This document shows positions 10,045-21,308 of a DNA stretch of 24,179 nucleotides, piece after piece (the stretch's first letter is position 1; each line of letters opens with the position of its first letter). A program made the translations under genes and the position numbers. The notes under the pieces were generated by a model. It ran no database searches and was not told the origin of the DNA. It saw nothing but the letters and a program-made list of their open reading frames with translations. The DNA comes from Pelargonium cotyledonis (taxonomy: Eukaryota; Streptophyta; Magnoliopsida; Geraniales; Geraniaceae), in assembly GCA_036897625.1 (NCBI GenBank), contig JAYMTA010000791.1:1-24179 (forward strand), written 5' to 3'.

Positions 10045-10345
10045 AGCCTTTTCTACTTTATTTTATTTTATATATAACCTTTTTTTTGGAACATGCTTGT
10101 TAAACTTACCACATTATTCAATAAGTAATTATAAAAAAAAATGTTTGTCCGGCATGTGCAAGTTTTGTGCAAGATAATTTTTGTACTAGGTTTTTGATTG
10201 AAACTATAATTATATATATTTATTCAGTAAAACAATAAATTATAATATCAATTATACCCTTCGTTATGTTATCAAAAAAATATTATACACTTCATTGGAT
10301 TAAATTTCCATCAACTTCAACTTCAAGCAAGCCTTAGAGCAAGCA

Positions 10346-10359
10346 GGCCTATCGGCCCA
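10346..10359 (-). promoter_or_regulatory. Site II-like (TGGGCC) promoter motif
   Basis: The minus strand reads TTGGGCCGATAGGCC, including TGGGCC, the site II element bound by TCP factors in many plant housekeeping and ribonucleoprotein genes. It lies about 75 bp before the inferred first exon of the hnRNP-like gene, where no TATA box is evident. Function is inferred from motif and position only. Confidence 0.35.
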
Positions 10360-10370
10360 ATTATAAGCAG

Positions 10371-10418
10371 AGAAAAAAAGAAAAAGAAAAAGAAAAAGAA
10401 AAAAGAAAAAAAAAGAGC
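10371..10418 (+). repeat. Polypurine (AAAAAG)n microsatellite in the hnRNP-like promoter
   Basis: A pure A/G tract with a dominant AAAAAG period sits between the site II motif and the inferred transcription start. Such tracts near plant promoters mark nucleosome-poor leader DNA and vary in length between individuals. Confidence 0.85.
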
Positions 10419-10429
10419 AGCACCAGTAT

Positions 10430-12000
10430 TGAGAATTTGAGTGCGTATTGACTAATCTATCATTCTTCGTCGCCGTGCGATTCCAGTTTCTAGGGTTCAA
10501 TTTCGAGCATTATTGATATTCAGCTTCAATTTCTGGATTATCAATTTCTCAGGTATGCGCGATTACTCTCAGCCTTTGTCAATGTTGTCAACGAAGATAA
10601 TTTCCAGAAAAATCCCCTTTTCCATTTCGATTCGAATTCTATCAATGATATGGTTGCTGGCTGTAGTTAAATTTCAATTCTGACCGCGTTTTTCTTGAAT
10701 GAACCTTTTCTTGCTAATGTTTTCTTTAGTAATTTTGCCATGTACTCCTGCGCCTAAATGACATTTGATAACTTCTGTTTTGAGCGTTGGGCTGTGAAAT
10801 AAGTGGAAGATGAAGGAAGAAAAATGACAATATCTGCATATTTGTTGATCATTTATAACAAAATCCTCTGACTTTCATATGTGATTAGTTCCAAAACTAA
10901 ATTTAATCAAATACAGTACTTACTATTCCCAAAATGATTGATCTGTTTTCCTTTTTCACCCATTAATTAAGGGTAATTTAGTTAGTGCTTACCTTTCCCT
11001 CCGCTGCTTCACGAGGCTTTGTGCTAACAAACAAGTGGTTCTCGATCTTTTAACTAACTTAACATTGAGATATTATTGATAATTTATGGATAGCTTACTC
11101 ACTGGAAAGAAAATAGTACACTCAGGCTCGGACAACCATTATAGAGAAATAGGGCACTAGTATTTTATATTTAGTCTTTTGTTTTGGCTCTAAGTTAATG
11201 CATTTTGATGTTTGTGTCTGCGTAGGATCATAAATTCACAATTGTTGCATAATGGATTACTTATATCATAATAAAGTTTTTCCAATAAATCACACCCTTA
11301 ATGTTTAGAATTAACTTAACTACTTAGCAAGGTTCATGGTATGAGTAATAGTTGCTAGAATGGTCTATGCCTGCTATCTATCATTTCTGATAGGAAGCAG
11401 TTGCTCTTCCAGTTTTAAGAGTGGTTACACTTATGAACTGTTGTTGAGTATCCTATCTCAATGCTGAGTACATTTTATTACTCATATAACACTAGTGGCC
11501 CTTTGATAATCCGAGAATCTGTGCAAATTGCAAATGCCAATCGTTCTGTTACTCTAAACGTGTTTTAGCCCGCCTGGAAACCAAAGCATAAGATGGCTGG
11601 CCGCAATATGCCTTTGCTATTCTTTGTGAGGAATGTTGACAAAGTGATTCTAGTCCTCCTTGATTTTTCCTACTGAGAGAGTTAAATTGCTATTTTGTTG
11701 ATTAGCATGTTAGTATATCCCAATATCTTCCTGATTGTTGTTGCTAATTGCTTCTTTCTCATAGTTAACATTTGGGTTCTGGCTGCTGCAACCAAGTGGC
11801 ATCTTACCTTTTTACAAAGAAAATGCCTGGCATTTCACCCATATTTTATTGGAGTTTTGGGGCTATATGGTTCCTATATCTTTGGGTTGAAAAGAAACAT
11901 CTGCCACAGATTATGAAGTCCATCTATTAGTTTCCTTATTCTAGTGTCTTCTTTTACTTTTCACTAGTTGGATTAATGCTATATTTGCTGCGTGTTGCAG
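10430..12000 (+). other. Untranslated first exon (to 10552) and leader intron of the hnRNP-like gene
   Basis: The stretch up to 10552 contains TCTAGGGTTCAATTTCGAGC and ends TCAATTTCTCAG before a donor GTATGC at 10553. The intron runs 1,448 bp to GTGTTGCAG at 12000, immediately followed by the start ATG at 12001. The exon start is approximate because no cap site can be seen. Nothing else is recognisable in the intron; the 73-codon frame at 11695-11916 has no conserved motif. Confidence 0.6.
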
Positions 12001-15000
12001 ATGAAACATTCATCAGATAACCCACCAATGGATCCTCGTAAGTCTCTCTCTCCAGCCCCCCATATTTGCTTATTTGTGGATGTATATTACTATGACACCT
12101 ATATAAATACAAGCACTTTACACCCTCTTTCAAGTTGATACCAAAAGAATATTCCCATCTTCTCCATTCTTTTACGGATGTAGAGTTTATCTTTCACTCA
12201 CCTCTCTGATGGTCTGCTTCATGCTTTTATGTCCTGAGAAGAGCATGCTACAAAAGGATCAGAGATTTTTATTGGTGGCTTACCCAGCACTGTAACTGAA
12301 ACGAAGATTCATGAGGTTTGCCTTCTATCTTTCTTGATGTGTTTTTCTTTTGTTTGATTATCTTGCTGAAACATCAAATTCTAATCATGTCAAAAAAGCT
12401 CTTTCTGGGTCTCAGTATCTGCTATACCCGCAATTCTTTCAACATTAGATGTAGCCTCTTTTTTTTTTTCTAGGTTCCTCTGGGTCAAAGATGAAACAAG
12501 TGAAATTTTTAATGGCGTTGAACAGTAGTAAGGTGTGTGATTAATGATGTTAACTGAGAAACCTTTTAATAGTTTATTAAGTTCTAAGAGATAAAAGTCC
12601 TCTCTCTCTATTATTTTTGCCAATATCTATACATAGATGAATTGAAGGAAACGATGACGTGCTTAGTTTTGAAGTACTGACATAATTTTGAACTCTGGAG
12701 CATCTTGACAATTTTATCTGGATGGGTTTGTTGAGTATAATTAATCCAATTAATAAATGACTTGGTTCTCGTACTGTACACATTTTACCATATCTTCTAA
12801 AATTCTCTTTGTTGCTAATTACTGTTTCTTTTCCTCTTAGGTATTTGCTGCTTGTGGTGAAATTGTGGAAATACGCTTAATCAAGGACCACAGTGGCAAG
12901 CCAAAGGTTTTTTTTGCTCTGACCTTTCAAATTCTCCTCTCTTTGAGTGTTATTTTACCCAGTTATAATTAAGCTTTCTGTGCTTCAGGGATATTGCTTT
13001 GTGCGTTTCGCAATGAAAGAAGCTGCTATCAAAGCTATGAAGGAAAAATCAGGATTTACGGTAATTATAAAATGCTGGATGGATAGTGTACAAAGGAAGA
13101 ACACTTTGATTTGTCTAAACCTTATTAGCTTAGACTTTATATGCATATACACACACATACACAAAGCAAGGCACACTAGAATATATAATAAGACTAGAGT
13201 ACCCTCACTCATTCATAATTCATGGTACTCCCCCTCAAGTTGGTTCATGGATATCAATCATGCCCAGCTTGTTACAAATTAACCCCATTCTAGAACTACT
13301 AAAAGTTTCAGTAAAACATCAACCAACTTCTCTCCAGTTCTCACGAGTTGTACAAATAAGTTTTTGTTCTATTTTTTCACTGATATAGTGACAATCCATT
13401 TCAATATGTTTTGTCCTCTCATGAAACATTGGGTTTGAGTCTTTGAGGTAATGTGAATATCAACTTTATTATCACACCATAATTGCATAGCTTCAAAAGT
13501 TTCAAACACAATTACTTCCATAAGCCGAAGAACCCACATAAATTTCTTAGTTGTATCAGTTATAGCTCTATACATTTGGTTTGCAATTCATGCTTGTTGT
13601 TTTTGTCCATTTTGGCTCTTTGTGCCTCAGATAGAGGGGAAGAAGATTGGGGTTCTTCCATCAACAGAGCAATGTTCTTTGTTTTTAGGGAACCTTCGCA
13701 AAGGTCAGCTTGTTTTCATATTGTAGTTGTATGATCCCTTCAATCGTTTCCACATTCCAATTGCTATGGCACTGCTTCGGAGAAAATACTTATCTTGCTC
13801 TTTAGGTGAAAGGAAGTCATTTTTTGTGCGGTAGCTAATGAAAAAAGTACTCTCAAAATGCTAACCAAAATGATACAAGTAATTGTGTTTAGTTCTATTG
13901 CTCGACATATTTGAGCCTTGCTCGACATATCTGAGCCTCCAATTTTGCCTTTCAGATTGGAGCACCGATGACTTAGATAAATTGGTTCGCCAGGTACTTG
14001 CAGTTGCTGGCGATTTGTGAAAAAGAAGAAATCTATTGGTTCTTTGCAGGTCTTGATTTTAACTCGCAAATCTCTGTAGGTTTTTCAAGATGTTGTTTCT
14101 GTCGATCTTGCTATGCCCCTAAACTCTGAAGCCAACTTTCTTTCCCAAAAGCTAAAAAATCGAGGATTTGCTTTTGTGAAGTTTTCTTCTCATGCTGTAA
14201 GTTGATTTTATTTTGATCTTGATAGCCACTTTATTTATGAAGTTTGTATGTGGTTTTGTTCACAATGACATGGCTCTCGAATGACTTACCAATGGCACTC
14301 AACTCCTACAGGATAAAGGCTCAGGTTCAAGGTTTCATGGTTGCAGCATTCATTTGACCTTACTATTAATGAATCAGTTCAAAAATATTATTGAATAATA
14401 TGTTTACATAATTTTTACAACGATCAATATATCAAATAGTAAAACAACCACCTTTGACTTGAAAACAAAATTGATCTTACAATCTAATGTTTCAAAACTG
14501 AGGACCTTACGAAGGTTTTATCCTTGCATTCTCTGTATGGATTTTTCTTCTGGTTCTCAAAGACTCAAACCAGGAAAAAATGGCTGTACTACAAAATTTC
14601 ACGCTGCTCATGCGACTTCCAACATCACCATGCATGTTCAGTGATCTGAGTAAAATAAGCACTCTAATCCCCTTATCCAGATCTTATGACTCACTAATAT
14701 GTGGTTAAACCTTTATAGAAAAATGACTATTTAGTCGAAGTCATATTAGCTTTCTGTGTAAATGTTCTTCTCTTCTCAAGGATGGCATGATGATATGCTT
14801 TTCTGAATAATTCAAATATCCCAGTTGTTAGGTCTTACTCATATTGTTACTAATTTGTCACAAGCAACAGCACCCATTAAATTTCCTATACTAATTCTAC
14901 CTTCTCTCTGTGTTGCTATCTGCTCACTTGGATCTCATTTGGTTGGTTTCTTATTATTCTAAAATAATTTTATTCGTTTCTGGTGTCGTTTTCGATTCAA

Positions 15001-18000
15001 GCAAAAATGTTTGCAGTGTTTATTGATTCATCAGAACTGATTGAATAATTTTGTACTCGGTAACATCCTTCTTTCATTTCATTATATATCCTGGAGAACA
15101 TCCATCTTTCACCAGTATTGGTTTATTTGCCATTTTACCAATGAAGTTAACTTACCTATAGTGTATCTTGACTTCTTTCTGGCTACCCCTACACCAGAAA
15201 TCCTCCAATTAATTTCTTAATCTAAAGTGCTTTTGCATAGAATCCTGCTAAATCTTTTTTCTTTCTATGTCAATTGACTTGAATGTTGGAGAGCTCGAAT
15301 TTTAAGTCCTGTTGACCAAGATAACTAGTTACCTACATTACCAAGACTTCGCAGCAGTGATACCAGCAATGTTGTAACTTTATTTCTCCCAAAAAATAAC
15401 AGAACTGCTGTTTAAAAATATTAACAACTTGTATTGACTTCTTTCAACAGTTCTTTGTTATAGACATTGTAAAATCTGTGACCTTTGATGCATTCAGCTC
15501 GCATATCCACGTATTATTCTCATCTGATTCAGAGTTACAACTTGTTTATGTATAAGAAATTTATTGTACTACTCATTATCATGTGGAGGACAATCAGATC
15601 CTTGCCGACCAATATAACCAATTATACTTTACCAATACATCTGTAATATCAGCAATGTTGCAGCTTTATTCGTCCCAAAAGACAACACAATTGCCGATCA
15701 AATGCTTAAAAGTTGTATTGGGTTTCTTCAACATATATACTTTTTATATAAACAAATTTAAGGACTGTTAAAATAGTGAGCTCTGATGCATTTGCCTTGC
15801 ATCTATGCTTTTTATTCAGGCCTGATTAAGAATTAAAACTTGTCTGTCATTATGAAATTTATAGTAATTATCATTACCATGTGGAGGACTGTCAAAATCT
15901 ATTATCATACCTTCCTAGCTCTTAGGAGTTCGGCCGAATCATAATCATACCCTCGTAGCTATTAGGAGTTTAATCCCACATCCAAAATTCTGAACCACAG
16001 GCTGCTGCACGAGCATATCGGATTGGTTCTAAAGCAGATTTTGTCCTTTGTGGTAATTGGCATCCAAGTGTGGAATGGGCTCAAGAGGATCCTGAAGTTG
16101 ACCCTGAAGAACTTGCTAAGGTGTGAAATTATTTTTTGCAGCTTTATTTATAAGTCTCTGCATATGTGCTTGTAGCTTATTTTGCCTGGTCTTTTGAGTT
16201 TTAGGTAAAGATTGCATTTGTCAAAAACCTACCTGTGGAAGCTGATGAAGACTACTTGAGGAAATTATTTGAGTCATTCGGGAAGGTCTGTGAGTCTGAT
16301 AGAATATATTGATTTATTGGTATTTCATGATTTTTTTTTTAACTTAAAATCCATCTTTAGTAATGCATCTGTCTTTCAGTTGGAAAAAGTGGTACTATCA
16401 AAGAAGAGCTGCTGCCCAGTTGGGTTTGTTTATTTTGATAAACGCTCGGTAAGTTTTGTATTTCTAATGCTGTTTATTTCTGAGAAAGTATGCTAATTTT
16501 AGTCTGGCATTCAGCACTCTGCATTTAGGAAACAGGAATTGCATTGTTTGGTTCAGTTTTGTGCTGTCTTTTCAATAACTGAGTCCTATGGTCTGTAGGA
16601 TCTTGATCATGCGATCAAAGAAATGAATGGAAGAACAATCCGAGGACCTAAACGAGGTCCTGAATTTAAGATTCAGGTTGTATATGGTACTCATGTATCC
16701 TTGTCTATCTCTCTCTCTCACTCTCTCTTTTTGTTTTTTCCGCTGAAATTGTTATACATGCTCCTGAACAAGGACGAATCCAGAAATTTATAAATATAAT
16801 TAAATAATTATTTATTCATTCTTTCACAAAATTTATATTTTGTACATTTTATATATGTGACATTCATTAAGTATAATGTTTTTCGTTGCACCTTTATTTT
16901 GCTCGTTATTTGATATAGATCAATTTACTAGTGTAGTTCAATTCTAACATTTGTAAGAATTGAGGGGGAATAATTGTAATTTTAAAAACTAGTTAGAGCA
17001 AACTATAAAACTTCAAAATTTTAATGGGGACAAATATAAAAAATAGCAAGGACAATTGTAAAAATTACAAAACGTATAGGGTATATATAAAGTTAGTGGA
17101 GGCAACTGCCCCCACGTAACTCAATGTGGATCTGTCCCTGCTCCTGAAGTTGTCTACTATATGCATTAAAGGGCCAAATGTGTTAATAGGTTGTAACAAA
17201 GTCAGATTTTGTCTTCCAACAGGTTGAAGTTGCAAGGCCGATGGACAAGAACAAGAAACGAACTCGTGGTGAATCTCAAAGGAAACCGACCAGCAAGACT
17301 CCTAGTTTCTCCTATGAGCTCTGCGATTCTTCTGGTTTTGACAAGTCTAAAGCTATGAAACTGGAGCTCCGAACAGAGGTTGACTTTTGTGTTTATGCAT
17401 TCTTTTTTAAAAACCTAATTTATTTTTTTGAGAAATATTTTCTGCTGTCAATCATGCTAGAATGCTGTCCTAGCAGATATTTGATGGTCCTAGTGTGATG
17501 GCTATTACTAGAATTTGATTAGTGATATATTTAGCTAATGCTAAGACAAAATTAATGCTTCTGTTTTTTGTTTTCTCGGTTTTGTAGAACTGTAGTATCA
17601 GCCTATTGATTATCATGAATGTCTTATTTAAGAGGTCATCTCAACTCTCAAAGAAAAAAAATATATTTTCAATAATTGAATCAGTTTGTAAAGACTTGGA
17701 TCTTTTATATATATATTTTTTTCAATGTGAAAGCAGATAATAAGCATATAATTATTGTTATGTGTATTTATGGTAGTCTAAATCTTTATATTATCATTGA
17801 AGGTAAACTATGCCAAGAAGATAATTTCTCTTCTCTACTCTCTAGATAGCTATATCATGTGTACACTAGGTGTATTTTTTAGTCTCATTGTTGTATGTAT
17901 CAAGATGACACAAGACTTCTAGTTTCATTACCTGCATGTTGATGAAACCCTTGAGCAACTATCTTTGCTAGTACTCTTATCAGTATTATCTTCTTGAAAT

Positions 18001-21000
18001 TGTTCCCTGTAAATTCATTTCCAGCAAAGTCCATGTTTGGTGGGATCAGGAGGTACAAATTCCCATGCAAACACAGATCATGAACATATATTGCTGAAAA
18101 GAGCTATTTTTTTTTTAATGAACATTTACAGTTATATCTGAAGAGGAAGCCGGACATAGCCCTCACTTCTCACTAAACCACCTATACATGGCATTCTAAC
18201 CGCCCTTCAATAAACTGTCAGTTTGGTTCCTTATTTCTTAACTGAAGACCATTGTTAACTGATCTTTGTATGTGGCCAGTATCACCTTCATCATATGATT
18301 CATATCTGATCGAGTCCTTCCCCTACCCAAACCCCCTTCTATTGGTTGGGGATCTAATCTGATTATTTTTTGAAAATGAAGAAAACTTTCTTATATATAA
18401 AGGTAGACGCACACTCATCATTGTTTCATCTTGCTTAGGGATCATCCTTTATTGGTCTGCTGATTTGCCTGATTTAGTTCATATGCATTATGAATCATTT
18501 TGTCTATTATCTCTGGATAATTATGACTTCTGATTCCCATGAAGCTGTCACAGAAGTGGAGGTACAGAAGTTGACATCATGGTGTGACAACATGCATGTA
18601 TAATTATTCTGCTTTTTTTTCTTTTGCAAGCATTTGAATCTTGATGTCTTATCTAGGAAGCTCGTGTTGGTGATGCATATGAAGCAGCTGTTATCTTATT
18701 ACCCGTGGCTGTTAAAGAACGTTTACTTCGTATTTTGCGACTTGGTATTGCTACTCGATTTGATGTAAGTTTGCAACCTTTTTACTAGTTGAATCAAGTC
18801 CCGTTCTATTGTATTTGTTCTTGTCTATTCATGCATTACATGTACCGAAAGTTATGAAGGCTCCGTTCCATTGCTATGCTAGTAATTTGAATACAAAAAG
18901 GCCATGTACAACCTTCCAAGAGTAAAAGAATGCCTACTTATAGCATGGAATGGGTGGCAATATAATGACTCAGGCACGTGAATTTTCAAACTGACAGGAA
19001 ACAACCGTGTCTCAGTTCAAATAACTAATTTGAATGTTTTCTCTAGTCAAATATCTGTCAAACAAAATAATCTAGACCTTCATTTATCTGTTTCCTAAAT
19101 TTAGTTCCATACTAGTTATGTTGAGAACTATCATGGTTATGGATAATAATTCTTGAATGTTACCTCTCATTTGAACCTTACAAGCTTCCAACAGTCTCTA
19201 ATATTCCCTCCATCCCAAGATGAGGACACTTTCTCATTTTTGTAAAAATTAAGGGTATGTTAGTTAAGGTTAGACTTTATACCACATACCTCTATGTTCT
19301 CTTATCTAAACAAAGTTAAAGGGTTCCAACAAACTTATCTAAGGGGTATTGTTGGTAACTCATGCACGACTGAAAAAAGAAAGTGGACACTCATTATGGG
19401 ACGGAGTATGAGATTGGAAAAGTGAAAAATAATTTCCACCTTAAATTGATTACTGTATAGTAGATGCCGGGAGAAGTTTATATGAAATTTCCTGCTGGCT
19501 GCTACTATTGACTACAAAAGGATTTAGTATCAGTTACTTTTACTTAAACAAGGATGCTATGCTGCAAGTTGAATTCAATAGTGATGACAACTGCAGTGAC
19601 TATTTTCATTGTGTGCACTGGCATGGAAAAAGAAAAGGGGAAAGGCTGAATGGTAGTTCAAAAATTGTGATGAAAGTATGACCAGTTAACATGAAAGATG
19701 ATTTTTGCTTTTTAACTTTTTGCATGGCATGTATTAGCAAATCAAGTCTCTTCACCTTTTTTTTTTTTATCAGTAAAATCAAACAATATGCAACCCTAAG
19801 ATTTACAAGACACTGGTGACCATGAATGCCAATCATCATGTATAGTAATTATTATTGCCTGTCTTAGGGGTCTTCAATTGTTAATTCTTGTTTGGCAGAT
19901 TGACATCCAATTTATAACCAGTCTCGGTGGCCTACCTGAATCGGCTGCTATATCTGTCCTTGATCAGGTCCGGCTTCATTGCTGCTCTTTTTCTCTCCTC
20001 TCTGGCTTCAATTCCTTTCCCTTATATATTTGTCACTTTTGGCTGGAACTTGGATACTATTTCTAACTTGACTCATCTCATTCTTTTATTAGAATATTGT
20101 TCATTATGGATATGGATGTGTCTATTTTCAACCTTAACTGTACAAATTTATCTTGCCACAATGTTCTCTACAGTTCTTGATTTCTGGAGCAGATAAGCAA
20201 AACAAGGGAGCATTTCTTGCTGGGTTGATATCCAAGGTCTACATCTGACATCATTAGATGTCAATATACATACAGTTCCAGATTTGAACAGAATTTGATG
20301 GGTTATTTCCGAGCACCAACTGATATTATCTTTCTTTCTGTCACATGCAGTATAAGGTGAAGGTGGACAATGTGGGATTAAATCAGAACCTAATGCATCT
20401 GTCAAGAGCAGGGGAGATCACCATCAGGGACCCAACACTGCCCACCTTATTCGATCGAGTTCATTTGCCTGCTGCTGATTCTCTTGTTTCTCTTGCAGGC
20501 AGATCCACATCCAGGTGAGTTCTGTACTTCTGCATTTCATGGTCTTGTACCTTGTACTTTTGTTATTTTTTCATTTCCCACAGGTAACCAATAAAAGGGC
20601 TATTAAATTGGACTATTCAGTTTCAAGTAGAGACAGACTCCATGCAGGCTATACTTTTTTTTTTTTTTTTGCTGTGGGAATGAATGAATGTGTGTTTACT
20701 AGCTACGGCATTTTCATGCTGGCAGCACTTCATTTGTAATCAACATTTCTTTTTCTATTGCTAACCCATAATATTCTGGTGGTTGAAGGTACAATATTTA
20801 CGATATCACGTCCCCGCTACATTCACGCCACTCTCCATCGCATTTGGATCATCCTTTATCTCATAGACTGGATGGTCGAAGAATGGAAGAAACAAGTCCT
20901 GTACACGCTTTTCGACGACATGGATCTCCTTTAAGTTATAGCAGAGTTGAAATAGATTCTCACTTCACACCCGCTGCTAGACAACCTGTTTCCCCCTCAA

Positions 21001-21308
21001 CTTACCGCAAAGTTGAATTGGGTTCTCACCTTACACCTGCTGCTGGACAACCTGTTTCGTCAATAAGATACGACAATGTTGGATTAGATTCTCACCTTGC
21101 CCATGCTGCTATACGACCTCCTCTGAGGAGTCATGACAGTGTTAGATTGGATTCTCACATCTTATCATCTTCTAATAATGAACCCTCCCGTCCCCAAAAT
21201 CAAGTCAGGTTTGATCCTTTTACAGGGGAGCCTTACAAGTTTGACCCTTTCACCGGGGAGCCAATACAGCCTAAGGGTCTTCATTTCCATCCAGGAAGCC
21301 TATACTGA
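12001..21308 (+). CDS. Three-RRM hnRNP Q/R-like RNA-binding protein, 635 aa
   Basis: Predicted nuclear RNA-binding protein; target RNAs are unknown. Seventeen coding exons: 12001-12037, 12239-12315, 12841-12906, 12989-13060, 13631-13703, 13956-13993, 14080-14196, 16001-16120, 16205-16285, 16380-16448, 16599-16676, 17223-17378, 18657-18764, 19899-19967, 20174-20236, 20351-20514, 20789-21308. All borders are GT-AG, frame is kept throughout and the total is 1,908 nt with stop TGA. RRM1 (about 19-90) has RNP2 IFIGGL and RNP1 KGYCFVRF; RRM2 (about 98-175) has LFLGNL and RGFAFVKF; RRM3 (about 201-278) has AFVKNL and PVGFVYF. A basic link KNKKRTRGESQRK follows, then a helical block (about 336-410: AVKERLLRILRLG, DQFLISGADKQNKGAFLAGL) resembling the hnRNP Q/R acidic domain. 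The tail has 22-residue repeats (from residue 516) and FDPFTGEP twice (604-611, 614-621). Introns after 14196 (1.8 kb), 17378 (1.3 kb) and 18764 (1.1 kb) are large; apart from the repeats listed separately they hold nothing recognisable. The gene looks functional. Confidence 0.9.
13130..13580 (-). mobile_element. Ty1/copia LTR-retrotransposon fossil fragment in an hnRNP intron
   Basis: The minus strand carries the end of a copia polyprotein, the RNase H part, recognisable by YRAI...WVLRLME and LWCDNK, followed by a polypurine tract near 13228-13237 and probably a stub of the 3' LTR toward 13130. Only this 3' part of the element is present; gag, protease, integrase and most of the reverse transcriptase are absent. 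It is broken, with several breaks, and looks old. It lies antisense in the intron between coding exons 4 and 5. Limits are approximate. Confidence 0.75.
13898..13937 (+). repeat. 20-bp tandem pair next to a splice acceptor
   Basis: TTGCTCGACATATTTGAGCC at 13898-13917 is followed directly by TTGCTCGACATATCTGAGCC at 13918-13937, differing at one base. The pair ends 18 bp before coding exon 6 (13956), so it lies over the branch-point region of that intron. Confidence 0.9.
15311..15900 (+). repeat. Diverged ~290-bp tandem duplication in the largest hnRNP intron
   Basis: Unit 1, about 15311-15600, and unit 2, about 15601-15900, align along their length: both open TTG(CC)GACCAA.ATAAC, continue through ATACCAGCAATGTTG / ATATCAGCAATGTTG and a CCCAAAA block, pass TTTGATGCATT / TCTGATGCATT, and end CATGTGGAGGAC. 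Many substitutions and small gaps separate them, so the duplication is old. No coding frame or transposon ends are visible. Confidence 0.8.
15904..15970 (+). repeat. 40-bp-period tandem pair before coding exon 8
   Basis: ATCATACCTTCCTAGCTCTT with AGGAGTT (15904-15930) repeats as ATCATACCCTCGTAGCTATT with AGGAGTT (15944-15970). It lies about 30 bp upstream of the exon at 16001, within the region expected to hold the branch point. Confidence 0.8.
16707..16728 (+). repeat. CT microsatellite in an hnRNP intron
   Basis: A (CT)n run with one CA interruption, just upstream of the hAT MITE in the intron between 16676 and 17223. Confidence 0.8.
16769..17140. mobile_element. hAT-type MITE with perfect 8-bp target duplication
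   Basis: A 372-bp insert has ends CAAGGACGAATCCA and, reverse-complemented, CAGGGACAGATCCA. CTCCTGAA is duplicated exactly at 16761-16768 and 17141-17148, the signature size for hAT insertion. The interior is AT-rich and non-coding; a GGCAACTGCCCCCAC tract near the right end matches the GC-rich subterminal tract of the element at 5244-5471. The perfect duplication suggests a moderately recent insertion into the hnRNP intron, spliced out with it. Confidence 0.92.
19204..19406. mobile_element. Stowaway (Tc1/mariner) MITE
   Basis: A 203-bp element with imperfect inverted ends: left TTCCCTCCATCCCAAGATGA and reverse-complemented right CTCCGTCCCATAATGAGT, both continuing into CACTTTC. TA dinucleotides flank it at 19202-19203 and 19407-19408, as Stowaway requires. 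No coding capacity. It lies in the hnRNP intron between 18764 and 19899. Confidence 0.92.
20946..21162 (+). repeat. 66-bp in-frame coding repeats, 3+ copies
   Basis: In the last hnRNP exon, units at 20946-21011 (66 bp), 21012-21077 (66 bp), 21078-21140 (63 bp) and a partial unit from 21141 each begin GTTG or GTTA and include GATTCTCAC or GGTTCTCAC. They encode VEIDSHF, VELGSHL, VGLDSHL and VRLDSHI, followed in the first two by TPAA.QPVS. Unit lengths are multiples of three, so copy number can change without breaking the frame. Confidence 0.9.

Noticed and set aside
12390-12783. Antisense gene in the hnRNP intron
   Set aside because: Two short minus-strand frames lack any motif, splice structure or codon bias.
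19606-20405. Short frames on both strands around coding exons 14-16 of the hnRNP-like gene
   Set aside because: They are read-through of exons into introns or antisense chance frames; splicing explains the conserved parts.
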